Part shown: positions 40,737 through 51,554 of the stretch, piece after piece
Numbering within the stretch: position 1 is the first letter of the stretch
Layout of the letters: every line of letters starts with the position of its first letter
Assembly (NCBI GenBank): GCA_036245525.1
Contig: BTPG01000004.1
Location: forward strand, 160,460,230 to 160,524,229
From: Semisulcospira habei
Taxonomy: Eukaryota; Mollusca; Gastropoda; Semisulcospiridae
Direction of reading: 5' to 3'
Length of the DNA stretch: 64,000 nucleotides
The notes under the pieces: generated by a model
Seen by the model: the letters and a program-made list of their open reading frames with translations, nothing else
Databases searched by the model: none
Told to the model about the DNA's origin: nothing
Made by a program: the position numbers and the translations under genes

Positions 40737-41215
40737 CGAGCTCTAGTCTGCTCTAAACTTGATTATGGCTCTATTGTTTATGGCTCCGCTTCTAAATCTA
40801 AGTTAACACCGTCCATCGCCAAGGTCTGTGGATCTGTCTGGGGGCCTTCAGGACGTCAACAGTTCCTAGTCTGTACACTGAGGCTGGAGAGCCTTCTCTA
40901 AAGTTGTGCCTTATCCACCTTGTGCTCAGCTATGTCCTGAAGCTGAAAACCCACCCAGAGAGTCCTGCATATAGCTGTGTTTTCAGCCCTCAGTATCTTG
41001 AGGTATATGAAACCCACCCCAAGGCTGTCCGTCCATTGTCCCTCCGTGATCAACCTCATTTACAGGCAGCCGGAATTGACCTGGACCAAATTTCTGAATC
41101 TTTACAGCATTCCAAACCCCCCTGAACTGTTCCTGTCCCAGATATACTATTTGATTTAACTGCCCACAAGAACAAATCTACCCCACCCATTGTGTACCAA
41201 CAGAGCCTTAGTCAG
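40737..41215 (+). pseudogene. I/Jockey-type LINE, C-terminal reverse transcriptase relic
   Basis: Frame-shifted segments read 'SKLDYGSIVYGSASKSKLTP', 'TLRLESLL', 'VFSALSILRYMKPTPRLSV' and 'PPIVYQQSLS'. They match the region between the fingers-palm and the RNase H domain of I/Jockey/Nimb LINEs (LDYGC.VYGSAS...L...AGEPSL...). It may be the missing front part of the RNase H relic at 45331-46262, with LINE copy B and the piggyBac relic inserted between them. Confidence 0.65.
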
Positions 41216-41229
41216 CTACTATCTTATCT

Positions 41230-41480
41230 GCTGCTGCATTTTTGGCTCATGTGGAAAGCAAAAGTGAGTCTGTACTGGGCCAGTAGTCCATCGGCTGTTG
41301 TCCATCTGGCGTCATACGTGGTAAACTTTAACGTTGGCATTTTCTCGGAGACTATTCAAGCTAGTCTTCAAATTTGGCCCAAGGATACTTTGTGGCAAGA
41401 CCTTTCTAAACACACCAATTTGAGTGACCTCTCACAAAGGCCAAGGTCACAGGGGATCAGGAAATAGGCCCAAAATAGCT
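41230..41480 (+). repeat. Dispersed AAGGTCAC repeat, copy 5
   Basis: Well-preserved copy with 'gtaaactttaacgttggcat', 'ggcccaaggatactttg', 'acctttctaaacacaccaat' and 'ggccaaggtcacagggga'. It is cut at about 41485 by the 5' end of LINE copy B. Confidence 0.6.
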
Positions 41481-41489
41481 TTATCGTGA

Positions 41490-44232
41490 CATAATTTTCC
41501 TCGCGCTGGGACCATATGGCGTTGAGGCGCGTCCCCTGGGTGGTGGATAGGGGGTCCCTCGTGAGAGGGGTGCACCGAATGAAATAAGGTGCCGTGAACC
41601 AACATGGTCTAAGGGAAGGTGACCCCGACAGAAAACCCCTGGTCCTCCTAGTAAGGGGGTTGGGCGTGGGGGTAGCTTCCCCACCCTGCAAAAAAGGAAA
41701 TAGCTACAAAAACGCCGACGAAAAGACTAACAGTAATTCCTTTCCTGGAGGAGGAAGGTTCTTCTACCAGAAGACTTATGACGTCCTGTGGTGAAAGCCG
41801 GAAGTCTTCGGAAGCCACAGGACCGAGCCGCCTTTCTCTATCCAGGGATACAACCATGGGCACATGGAACGTCAAGACCATGTACCAGAGCGGCAAGGCC
41901 GCCCAGATAGCAGCGGAAATGCAAAAGTACAACCTTTCCCTGCTAGGTATCAGTGAAGCCAGATGGACGCAGTCTGGCCAGAAAAGGCTGTTAAGTGGGG
42001 AGATGATTCTGTATTCAGGTCATGAAGAGGAGAATGCCCCCCATACAGAAGGTGTAGCATTCATGCTGTCACCAGTGGCACAGAGAGCGCTGATGGGCTG
42101 GGAACCTCTTGGGCCAAGAATTATCACAGCAGCCTTTAGAACCAAGAAAAAGCTCAAGCTGAACGTCATCCAGTGTTATGCGCCCACTAATGACAGTGAC
42201 GAGGAAGAGAAACAAGAGTTCTACGACCGACTCCAGAGTGCCGTGGACAAATGTGCGGAGCGAGACATCACCATCGTCATGGGCGATTTTAATGCCAAAA
42301 TAGGGGAGGACAACACCGGATACGAAGAGGTGATGGGGAGACAGGGACTAGGCTCGGAGATGAGTGAAAACGGGGAGAGGTTTGTAGACTTTTGTGCTCT
42401 AAACCGACTTGTCATTGGAGGCAGCATCTTCCCACACAGAAGAATACACAAAGCAACTTGGGTCTCACCTGACCATACAACAGAGAACCAAATAGACCAT
42501 ATCTGCATTAGCAAGAAATTTAGAAGATCCCTTCAAGATGTTCGAGTGAGGAGGGGAGCAGATGTCGCCTCAGACCACCATCTGCTTACCTTAAGAATGA
42601 AGCTCAAGCTTAAAGAAAAGCCGCACAGAGACAACAAGAAGACAGCGCTATAATGTAGGCATCCTGAGAGAAACTGGAGTTAGAGAAGAGTTCAAACTGG
42701 TGCTGTCCAACCGGTTTCAAGCGCTACAGGAGCTAGTAAATGAAGAGGAGGCGGTCACCACAGAGCAGCAATGGAAGGCAGTTAGAGAGGCGCTGAACTC
42801 GACCTGCAAAGACACTGTAGGGTTCAGGAAACACCATCACAAGGACTGGCTGTCGGCACAGACCTTGAAGAAGATAGAAGTGAGGAAGCAGAAGAAAGCA
42901 GTTGTCAACAACAGTCGCACGAGAGCAGCCAAAGGGCACAGGGGGAATACTCAGAAGCCAACCGCGAAGTGAAGAGGAGTATCAGGGCAGACAAGAGGGC
43001 CTACACAGACAGCCTGGCAGCAGAGGCAGAAAAGGCAGCAGGCAGCGGCAACATGAAACAGCTCTACGACATTACCAGAAGATTGTCGGGTAAGTATGGC
43101 CATACAGAAAGACCAGTAAAAGACAAAGAAGGCAAGCCTATTGCAGACAGAGCAGACCAACTCGACAGATGGGCCGAGTATTTTGAAGAGTTACTGAACA
43201 GACCTAGCCCACCCGACCCCCCCAGACATTCAGCCGGCAGAGACCGACCTACCCATCAGCTGTGACAGACCCAGCCGGGAAGAGATCAGAAGAGCAGTGG
43301 CATTTTTGAAGAACGGCAAAGCAGCAGGCCCAGATGGCATCCCAGCGGAGTCTCTGAAAGCAGACCTAGAGACAACAGTGGAGATGCTGTACCCACTGTT
43401 TGGAAAGATCTGGGAAGAGGAGGTGATGCCGGCTGACTGGAAGGAGGGGTACCTAATCAAGCTTCCCAAGAAAGGCGACCTCAGCAAGTGTTCCAACTAC
43501 AGAGGAATCACCTTGCTGTCAGTACCAGGAAAGGTCTTCAACAGGATCATCCTGGAGAGAATGAAGAGCTCCGTTGACCCCCAGCTGAGAGACCAGCAAG
43601 CAGGATTCAGGAAGAAACCGATCATGTACAGACCAGATCGCCACTCTCCGCATCATCGTGGAACAGTCTCTGGAGTGGAGCTCCCCGCTGTACGTCAACT
43701 TTGTGGATTATGAGAAAGCATTTGACAGCGTGGACCGAGAGACTCTGTGGAAACTCCTACGACACTACGGTGTACCCACAAAGCTCATCCGCCTGATCAA
43801 GAGCAGCTACGATGGCATGACATGTCACGTGATCCACGAAGGGCAGTTCACCAGGGAGCTCCAGGTCAGAACTGGTGTCAGGCAGGGGTGTCTGCTGTCT
43901 CCGTTCCTCTTCCTACTGGCTATAGACTGGGTCATGAAGATGACCACAGAGCACAGACGAAGTGGAATACAGTGGACACTGTGGACACAGCTTGACGACC
44001 TCGATTTTGCAGACGACTTGGCATTACTATCCCACACTCATCAACAAATGCAAGACAAGACCACGAGGCTTGCTGACATCTCATCCCAAGTGGACCTCAC
44101 CATTCACAAACAGAAAACAAAGACAATGAGGCTGAACGCAACCAGGGAAGAACCAGTCTTGCTTGCTGGCACCCCGTTGGAGGAGGTGGAGTCCTTCACC
44201 TATCTCGGGAGCATCATAGACAAAAAAGGCGG
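41490..44232 (+). pseudogene. RTE-like LINE copy B, 3'-truncated
   Basis: Begins with the family 5' leader (CGCGCTGGGACCATATGGCG...). The first frame, from ATG at 41778, has the complete endonuclease: 'GTWNVKTMYQSGK', 'CYAPTNDSDEE', 'MGDFNAKIGEDN', 'TENQIDHICIS' and 'DVASDHHLL'. The frame breaks near 42620; others follow near 42960, 43230 and 43620. The reverse transcriptase with 'VRQGCLLSPFLF' and 'DFADDLALLSHT' is readable from 43658. Homology ends abruptly at 'gacaaaaaaggcggca' (44232), losing the last ~300 codons. It is close in sequence to copy C, so both are fairly young. Confidence 0.88.
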
Positions 44233-44234
44233 CA

Positions 44235-45326
44235 TGCTCTTACCGTGACAATGATGTGTTGGAAATTCATAATCCAAACTTGTGACTGTGTCATTGTCTG
44301 TTTATTGCTGTCACATAGCAGTGCCCACAATGCACACACACGTGTCCAAAATACAAAAAGTAACTGAAAAAGATCCACTATTATATACACCTTGATTGTC
44401 CATGTTTACGCATACACTATGTACTGGGAGGGTGAAGATGAAATTACAACACTGCTATACACTGTCATACACTGTCACACACTGTCACCACTGTCACCAC
44501 TGTCACCCTGTATTTACAGTTGTACCTGTGTGTGGTACAAAATAAAACAGTTGTTGTCATTACAACAAAGGTACACTTCACATTTCCGGCACATGATAAC
44601 AGTTTTGCACCTCTTGTAAGGGTTGTCTGCAAATCTAACCCCTGGGTTTGCGTCTCTGTAGCGGGTGTGTCGCTGGTAGCACAGAGCACATCCGTGGTCA
44701 CGGCCCTCCCCTTTGACAGGTAAATGGTCAACTCGGTCAAGGCGAGTCTCGTTGTTGCTAGCGGCAGAGCGGGGACGGCCGACAGACGGTTGCCGTAGAT
44801 GATAGTCGGCTACCAACTCATGGACTTTCGTCGTCGGCATCGCGATCATTATCGTTGTTGTCGTTAGTGTCTTGTCGCACAACACGCACAAAATCAGCCC
44901 TTTCTTCCTCTGTCAACTGAACTAATCCATCTCTCCAAAATCGCCTCTATCCCAAAACTCATCATCACTAAATTCGTCGCTGTCACGGTCACTTTCTTCT
45001 CTCTCCGCCACTTGATTTTTGCAAGCACAACCAAAGTTCTGGAAGGAATTTTTTATATAAACTCCGCATCCTGTTTCCCAGGCCCCGAGCCAGATATAAC
45101 ATAAACGCTGCGCGCCTGGCGGTACCATTCTAGCGCTGTCAAGGTCGCCGCTAATTAGGTAGCCACTCTCAGCAGGTAGCGCGGATTTCGAACGCAGCTA
45201 GCGCAAACTGCTTTAGCGGGCAGCCGTACGCGGGGGAGTAGAAGCTGCGGCCCCACTATACCGGGAGGCCGTAAGCAGAGGAGGCGTTTCCCATGCCCGC
45301 TATAGCGGGCAGCAGTAATGAAAGGG
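44235..45326 (-). pseudogene. piggyBac-type transposon relic
   Basis: The right end has TTAA at 45327-45330 followed on the minus strand by CCCTTTCATTACTGCTGCCC, as expected for a piggyBac end. The minus strand encodes an acidic N-terminal scrap ('SDEFSDDEFWDRGDFGE', ~44925-44980) and a C-terminal Cys-rich domain ('RLDRVDHLPVKGEGRDHGC', 'CYQRHTRYR', 'MCRKCEVYLCCND'), typical of PGBD transposases. The catalytic middle is missing, so it is an internally deleted copy. The left terminus and its TTAA were not found. A perfect CCCGCTATAGCGGG palindrome lies near the right end (45294-45309). Confidence 0.7.
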
Positions 45327-45330
45327 TTAA

Positions 45331-46262
45331 GCACCGTCTCCCAGACCACTCATCTGTATTTAGTGCAGAACTGCAGTTGGTTCTGCTGGCACTCAGGCAT
45401 GCTTATCGATCTAGAGAAAGGAACTTCCTGATTCTGTCTGACTCTCTTTCTGCTCTGCAGGCCCTTCAGGGCACGGGAAATGACCACCCACTGCTGGTGC
45501 AGATCGGAGAGCTCTACGCAGACTTGAAGGAATATTATGACCTTTTTATATGGGTCCCAGGGCATGTGGGCATCGAAGGCAACAGGATCGCAGATTCTGC
45601 TGCCAACGATGCCCTCAGCGACCCTGTCCCTGACACACAGACTGTTTATAGTGATTTTAAACCTGAGATTAGTGCGTACACAGCCCGTGAGTGGCAGTCC
45701 GAGTGGGACAAGGAGGAAGCTAACAAGCTGCATGAAGCTCTTCCTAAGGTGTCCGATGGTCTACCTTATCGCTGCGGCAGCCGCCATGAGGAGACTGTCC
45801 TTGTTCGGCTCCACATCGGGCACACGTATGTTACGCACTCTTATTCACTAAAACAGGAGTAGCGTCCATGGTGTTATGCCTGCGACAAGCAGTACTCTGT
45901 TCAACACTTTTTGCTGTCTTGTGCTGATCTAATCGACACAAGGTATAAACATTTCACGGCAGATTCCTTGAAGGTTTTGTTCCGGGATGTGCCCCCGGTC
46001 AAGATCTTCAGTTATCTGAGAGAGTGCCATATTTTAAATAAGATTTGAGCATTTATAGACTATGATGTTTCTATTATTTTGACCTTTTGAGAGTCTGTCG
46101 ACGTTTTCTTTAAAGACTCGTGCGACATTTTAGCCTGACATATTTTTAANTTATATTTACATCATGTCTTAAGACCTTTCTTTTAGTCTGGCTGACCAGA
46201 TTTTTACCCTTCCCGCCGTGAGATGGCCCTAGTTGCCTGCTCGGTGTTAAACCCAAATAACT
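45331..46262 (+). pseudogene. I-clade LINE, RNase H domain and 3' end
   Basis: The frame reads 'HSSVFSAELQLVLLALRHAY', 'LILSDSLSALQAL' and 'LFIWVPGHVGIEGNRIADSA', the conserved acidic and His residues of the RNase H domain of I/Jockey LINEs. A stop at about 45860 is followed in frame by a Cys/His motif 'CYACDKQYSVQHFLLSCADL'. The end 'gatggccctagttgc...ggtgttaaacccaaataacta' is typical of I-type 3' ends. One unresolved base (n) lies at 46150. The front is cut by the piggyBac relic at TTAA. Confidence 0.8.
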
Positions 46263-46678
46263 AACTGTCTCTCCCATTGCCCGTTAAGACATTTCTTACA
46301 TTATTTTCATAGTTTCTCACATACACCAGTGCCTTTTCCCATTCCACATCAGATAGATGATACATTTATCACAATTTGTAGCGTTCAAATGCTGATGTGA
46401 TTTCAAAACTGCACAACCAGTTGTGAGGAAGCCACTTTGTTTGCTACTCAACTAAAAGCCACTGTTTCAATTTCGTCTCAGTATGTGTTGTATCTTTCCT
46501 CATAACATTGTTGGCAGTGACATTAAGCCTAATGCACTACAAAGCTATCTATGAGCTACCATAGATAAAGATGTTTGGATGACATGAATGCATTCAAACA
46601 CTCTGACATGGCAGCACCAAGGTGTGTTGTGTGTTCCAGTTGCAAGCCTGATCAACTGTTTGTATTTTGTGTTTTCAG

Positions 46679-46864
46679 CAGACAGAAGAAGCTGCATCAG
46701 ACAGCGAGGAAGCCCCATCACAGTCACTGTTGCCCCAGGAAAAACTGGAGGAATTTGAACCAGCCACCAAGCGTAGCAATCCTGGTGTGGTACCCTGGTC
46801 ACCACCACAAAGCAACTGGAACACCTGGATCAACTGTAACATTGATGAGGGGCCACTTGCTAAT
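46679..46864 (+). CDS. DHX9: DHX9 exon (region before helicase core)
   Basis: Acceptor GTGTTTTCAG, donor AAT|GTACGC, 62 codons in phase 0. The exon starts acidic ('[15 protein letters not shown]') and then reads '[20 protein letters not shown]' and '[20 protein letters not shown]'. The last part is a very close match to the vertebrate DHX9 signature [25 protein letters not shown], which I recall as highly diagnostic. This exon is the strongest evidence for the gene identity. Confidence 0.92.
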
Positions 46865-48595
46865 GTACGCACCCATGTTATTAATGGCAACTGAAATCAG
46901 CTGGCATTTTCAGCTGAGATTAATTATTTGCTTGAAGATGCATGGCCCCTTGTGTGTCTTTGGTTTATTTTGCTTGTTGAACTGGCTGATGACGTTAGTT
47001 GTTTAGATCCATGACACAATTATGGCTTTGGTCACATAGAGATGTCACTAGGACACACAAGTGGCTTCAGCCGATGACAGTACTACTTGCGCTCATATGA
47101 AGTAAGGAGTGAGTCGAGACGAAAGTCAATGTTTTGTTTTAGTGTTTTCACATGCGGGGCAGTCATTATTGCTATTGGGACAATGCTCTAACAAACATCA
47201 AAACATCGAGGTCCTAAAAGTGTCGTTAAATAGGTAAAATTTGCCCTATTTTATAATAATGATTATTATTATTTATAAAGCGCATATCCTTAAAAAACTC
47301 TGTGTTCTGTACAGCTGAGTGCTTAATGAATACATGTCGACAGCACCAGCACAAAAAATAATATAGCCTATGTACCCACTCCATAAAGTTTGTTCTTCAT
47401 TGACTCATGTATTAATATATTGTATAACAAGCTAATTAATATTCATAAACTTGCTTGCTATCCTTTCCTTCCCAAAATACCTTGCATTTTTCAAAATGGA
47501 AACAGGAAATACAGCTGTGACTCGACATATCGCGGTCGTCGGGGTCCACAAAATGGGACCGCGATCTATCCATCTGTGGGGTGGGGGTGGGTGGGTGGGG
47601 TGGGTTCTCGTTTATCAGGCATGTGAATTGTCCGCGAAATGTGTGAAATTCCGCGAGAAAAAGAAATTGTCTGCGAAAAAAAAAAAGACGTTTCCGCAAA
47701 AAAACATTGTGGGTAGTAAAAGAAGGAAAGCATCGGTTTTATTCAGCAACAGAACATGACGCGGCAGGCTTTGTCGGTGGCCTGCCTGAGTGCGCGCTGC
47801 ACTGAGAACTTAGGCGGGCAGACCCAAGGTGGCCCGCAAATGGCCCCCCCCCCACTGTTTGATTTTCCGGTGCCCAGAAGTAAGCAAGGTCCGTCGCCTA
47901 ACCCCCCACCCCCACTGTTTGATTTTTTCGGCCCTCGCGGAAAGAAGATCTAGCGTGGTGGAGACCTTTTGTATCAGGTTGAAGGCCCTGTTTCAGAGGA
48001 TTTTTGCTTGGGCAATTCCCATGCCTGATTTATGTCATTCACACACATCAATAGACAATTTTTGAGACAAGTTAGGTAGCCTTTATTCTTCAAGGTTGAT
48101 CACCTCGCTAGTGTGTTTTGTTTGAAGTCGTCACGCACGGTGAGAAAATCCGATTACGATTACTGGTGAGCACCAGCAGTAGGGTAGCCCACCTCTCTTT
48201 AACTTCAACAGCGGACCGCCTGACTCTGCAGCAAGCGTAGGCATTCATTATCCCTCGCAGCTGTGCCTAAGGTCTTCCTATCATTGCCTTCGTGTTCTTC
48301 GTTGGAGGAGGTGAATGAGGGTTCAGTGTCAGTTTTCGCACCCTGCAGGTCATAACCACCGGCGGCCGAGCATGGCGAAACTTTACACCTGTGACAAGCA
48401 TAGACCTTGATACGCATCGAATCAGTGTTTTCTATTAGTGCATTTACGTGTGTGGTCATATCTAGGAGGGGGTCACGTTGTAATCTGTGTGAAGCTGCTC
48501 CCATGCGCCCAGCAGCCAGTCAAATGTGCCTGAAGCCTAGAACCTCAGCGGGCAGGCAGGCAGGCAGTGGGTTGCGCGTGTCTGTGCTGGTTTTT
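46865..48595. other. DHX9 intron, gene-free
   Basis: No frame or element is supported over most of this stretch. At about 47520-47565 'cgacatatcgcggtcgtcgg...aaaatgggaccgcgatc' has inverted-repeat character. At 47846-47935 two degenerate copies of 'ccccactgtttgatttt(cc/ttc)gg' occur in tandem. Neither is a known element to me. Confidence 0.4.
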
Positions 48596-48599
48596 GTCC

Positions 48600-48870
48600 A
48601 GGTGACTTAACTTCAAAGCTGGACTTTCTGCAGAAATACCTATGATGATACCTTTCTATGCACAGTAATTTGCGTGGACCCTATTAAACCCTCTTAAACC
48701 CTCTTAAATCTTTACAAGTCAGAGGTCAGCAATTGTGAAAATGCCTACTTTGGGATAAAATGTTAGTTTTTATTGGCTGAATAGAATGTTAGTTTTTATT
48801 GGCACTTTCAAAATTCCTTCAGTCAGACTTTATGTAATGATAGCTGATGATTTGAGCATCTGAGGTTTTT
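48600..48870 (+). repeat. Dispersed AAGGTCAC repeat, copy 6 (decayed)
   Basis: Contains 'acctttctatgcacagtaatttg', 'gtcagaggtcagcaattgtg' and 'ttagtttttattggc', matching the right part of copy 1 (305-440). It has lost the AAGGTCAC word itself. Confidence 0.45.
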
Positions 48871-49489
48871 GGTTAATTTAGTTGACCATTCGTGTAGGCC
48901 GTTTGACATCGGAGTGCTCAGTGTTTTTTTCCAGAAATCTCCGCAAAGAAATACTTTTCTGTACCACTTTAAGAACAAATATCATTTAGTGCCAATTCAC
49001 CAAAACTGGGCAATTTTATACTTAACCGTGATGATTGGTTGATTTGCTGTATAGTAGTACAATTTTGGTGAAATGACAAGAAGAAGCCATTTTCAATGCG
49101 TTAGTAGAGCCCTGGCGGGAAATGTCCAGATTTCAGTATCGAGGTTAAGCATGCAGGCTTCATGCCTACCGGTACCTGTGCTGTTTCAGGTTTGAAAGCT
49201 TGGTCAGCTTACACATTCAAATGGAGCTTTCTTCTACTGGGATGAATATATGTGGGGCACATTTAGGAATGTAAAACAGTCATTTCATGGGATGAAAAAA
49301 AATCAAATTTTTAATTTTTTTTTTTTAAGGCTGTACAGCAAAACTGACACATTGTTCAAGTTTCTTGAAGCAAATCACATTAGGTCAACTGGCACTGAAT
49401 GATATTTGTGCAAAGATTGACATAGAAAAGTGGTTCTTTGCCAAGATATTTGCAAAAAACGTGCGCTCTGATGTCAAATGACCTACATG

Positions 49490-49560
49490 CTATTCTTGTT
49501 TCATCAGCGGCATAGGCACATCCTGAGAAAATCTTGTGGCTGTTGGGACATAAATCTGTG
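49490..49560 (+). repeat. Ancient SINE 3' end
   Basis: The string 'ggcacatcctgagaaaatcttgtggctgttgggacataaatc' is a diverged version of the 3' end of the young SINE family (gcacgtcctgagaaagcctt...gtcgggacgttaa). It shows that the same tail has been in use in this genome for a long time. Confidence 0.55.
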
Positions 49561-49631
49561 TATAGCTAGTCAACCATTCTTGTTCTCATTTTTTTAATAT
49601 ACCCGATTTAACTCTACCCACCCGACCAACT

Positions 49632-50028
49632 ACCCCACCCGGGTCTGCCCTGGGGGACTTGGGTGGGGTTAGGTATTTTTTAGTTCCCAGGGTCACCCTG
49701 GTCAGCCCCACAGGGTGGGTTTTTCTCTCTATTCTGGGGCATGTGTTTCTGTCTACCCTTTGTCCATTCACCTGTATTTGCCTTTTTAAAACTCTCCCTA
49801 CTGTCTGCACTGCCTGTAGCTCTTGATATTGGATGTGTGTTGCTAAATGGTCTTAGCTTTATTTAGGCCCCATGTGTTAGGTTTATTTAACGTATTTGAC
49901 CGGCTGGCGACATACATTCAATGTTCTGGGGTTTTTTTGTGTTTTTTTTTTTCACAAGCAGTGCAGGCACGTCCTGAGAAAGCCTTGTTGCTGTCGGGAC
50001 GTTAAGCAATGTACAATCAATCAATCAA
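49632..50028 (+). mobile_element. SINE copy 9
   Basis: Full-length copy with the 'CCCTTTGTCC' variant. The 14-bp duplication CCACCCGACCAACT is at 49618-49631 and 50029-50042. It lies in the DHX9 intron between the 46679 and 50785 exons. Confidence 0.85.
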
Positions 50029-50042
50029 CCACCCGACCAACT

Positions 50043-50784
50043 CCACTAATTGTCACCATGATGTAAAGGAAAAAGAACTTTTTCTTTTGATATGCCTGAG
50101 GGAGCTTTATTAAGAAGTCATTTCTACCTCAATCGCCGCACGTGCCGTTTATGGGCGTGGTCTAGAAGTCGGCTCAGTTGTGAAACCTGTCAACACATCT
50201 TGATAACTCGGCTTGCTAACTCGCACTGTTTGTTTCCGCGATGCTTGTCTGGCATCTGGTCACAGTCAAGGCGGCCCTGTTTCAGTTAGACTCAGTTTGA
50301 GAAGCATCAGCGTAAGAGGTATAGATTCTCATGAGCCCTCAAGCAGAGGGGATAATGACAACAGTAAAGCTATTTCCTTTGCTTCCATCCACATCTATAT
50401 GAATAGAACTGCGTTTGAGAGAGAGAGGGGGGGGAAAGAACTGGCTACAGACATCTAGACCCAGTCTGCAGCAGCCGAGGATCAAAATCAGCGTTGATGT
50501 GACCAACAAGAGACTTGGAGTTACTGCAGCCTGGGGACTGATAAGGATTTATGCCTCTTACAGGCGGAAAGCGTTTTGTTTTGCTTCATGCTGGACCATG
50601 TACGTAGTCAGGGTCCATGCTTGTAGTATTGTTTACATTTGCTCGAGAGAGGGGGCACTTGGCAGCCGGCGTCACGCCTCCCTAATTTTTAGGATGCATT
50701 CTGTTCATTGAGGACTAACTGAAGTAACGTTGAATCACTATGTATAGTTTATGACTTTTCACTGGTTCTTGTTGATTTGTGTAG
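50043..50784. other. DHX9 intron, gene-free
   Basis: No coding frame, RNA gene or repeat copy is supported apart from a short GA-rich run at about 50416-50436. The stretch ends in the splice acceptor TTGATTTGTGTAG. Confidence 0.4.
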
Positions 50785-50862
50785 GTAAGTTTGGAACAGG
50801 TGAGCCAGGACCTGTTCAGCAACATGCAACGTCAGAAGGAAGAAGACAAGCATCTGAAGCAG
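50785..50862 (+). CDS. DHX9: DHX9 exon (26 codons)
   Basis: Acceptor ...TTTGTGTAG, donor GTAAGT, 78 bases in phase 0 on both sides. It encodes 'VSLEQVSQDLFSNMQRQKEE' then 'DKHLKQ', matching the position of vertebrate DHX9 'ATPEQISMDLKNELMYQLEQDHDLQ' right after the GPLA segment. It follows the 46679 exon and lies at the predicted next place in the protein. The first helicase core exon (GATGCGKTTQ) was not found before the window ends. Confidence 0.82.
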
Positions 50863-50889
50863 GTAAGTTTCGTTTTATGTACATGATTA

Positions 50890-51095
50890 TTTTGGGCTCA
50901 CGTGTGAAACAAAAGTATGTTCTGGGCAAATGGTCGGATGATTGTTGGCCGTTGTCCTTGGTAAACTTTAACGTTGGCATTCTCTTGAAGACTTTAAGCC
51001 AGAGTCTTGAAACTTCGCCCAAGGATACTTTCTAGCATACCAATTTGAGCACCTCAAAGGTCCACATCACAGGCGATCAGGAAACAGGTAAGCAA
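50890..51095 (+). repeat. Dispersed AAGGTCAC repeat, copy 7
   Basis: Contains 'ggtaaactttaacgttggcat', 'cgcccaaggatactttctagc' and 'cctcaaaggtccacatcaca', matching copies 1 and 5. Confidence 0.55.
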
Positions 51096-51554
51096 AGTCC
51101 ACAAAGTCTCTTCTATAGACCTGTGAGATTGCATGCATTTTGCATGCATTTTCCCACTTTTTGCACAATACACTCGCAGACATCATAAAGATTTTGAACG
51201 ACTGTATTTGTAACTAAATCAAGTTGTCAGAAAGAGAGAGAGAGAGCATTGTGTCAGTTCATACCGACGTGTTGGTGCTTTGCGTCAGTTCAGGAACATT
51301 TTGTGCTTTTACGTCACCTTCACTGTCTGATTCATCTCTTCCTTTTGACATTCTTTTCTGTAATAAACTCTTTCTTTTTCTCAGAAAAGTTAAAAGGTAC
51401 ATAGCTGACTAACAATGTCCAATGTCTTTCTCCAAACTATCCAAAATTTCATGTGAAGTAACGAAAATTACAGATTCTAATGTGAGTCAACCGACTTTCT
51501 ATAAACCGTCATTTAACTCTTCAATGAGATATAAGATTTGTATATACTCTGATT

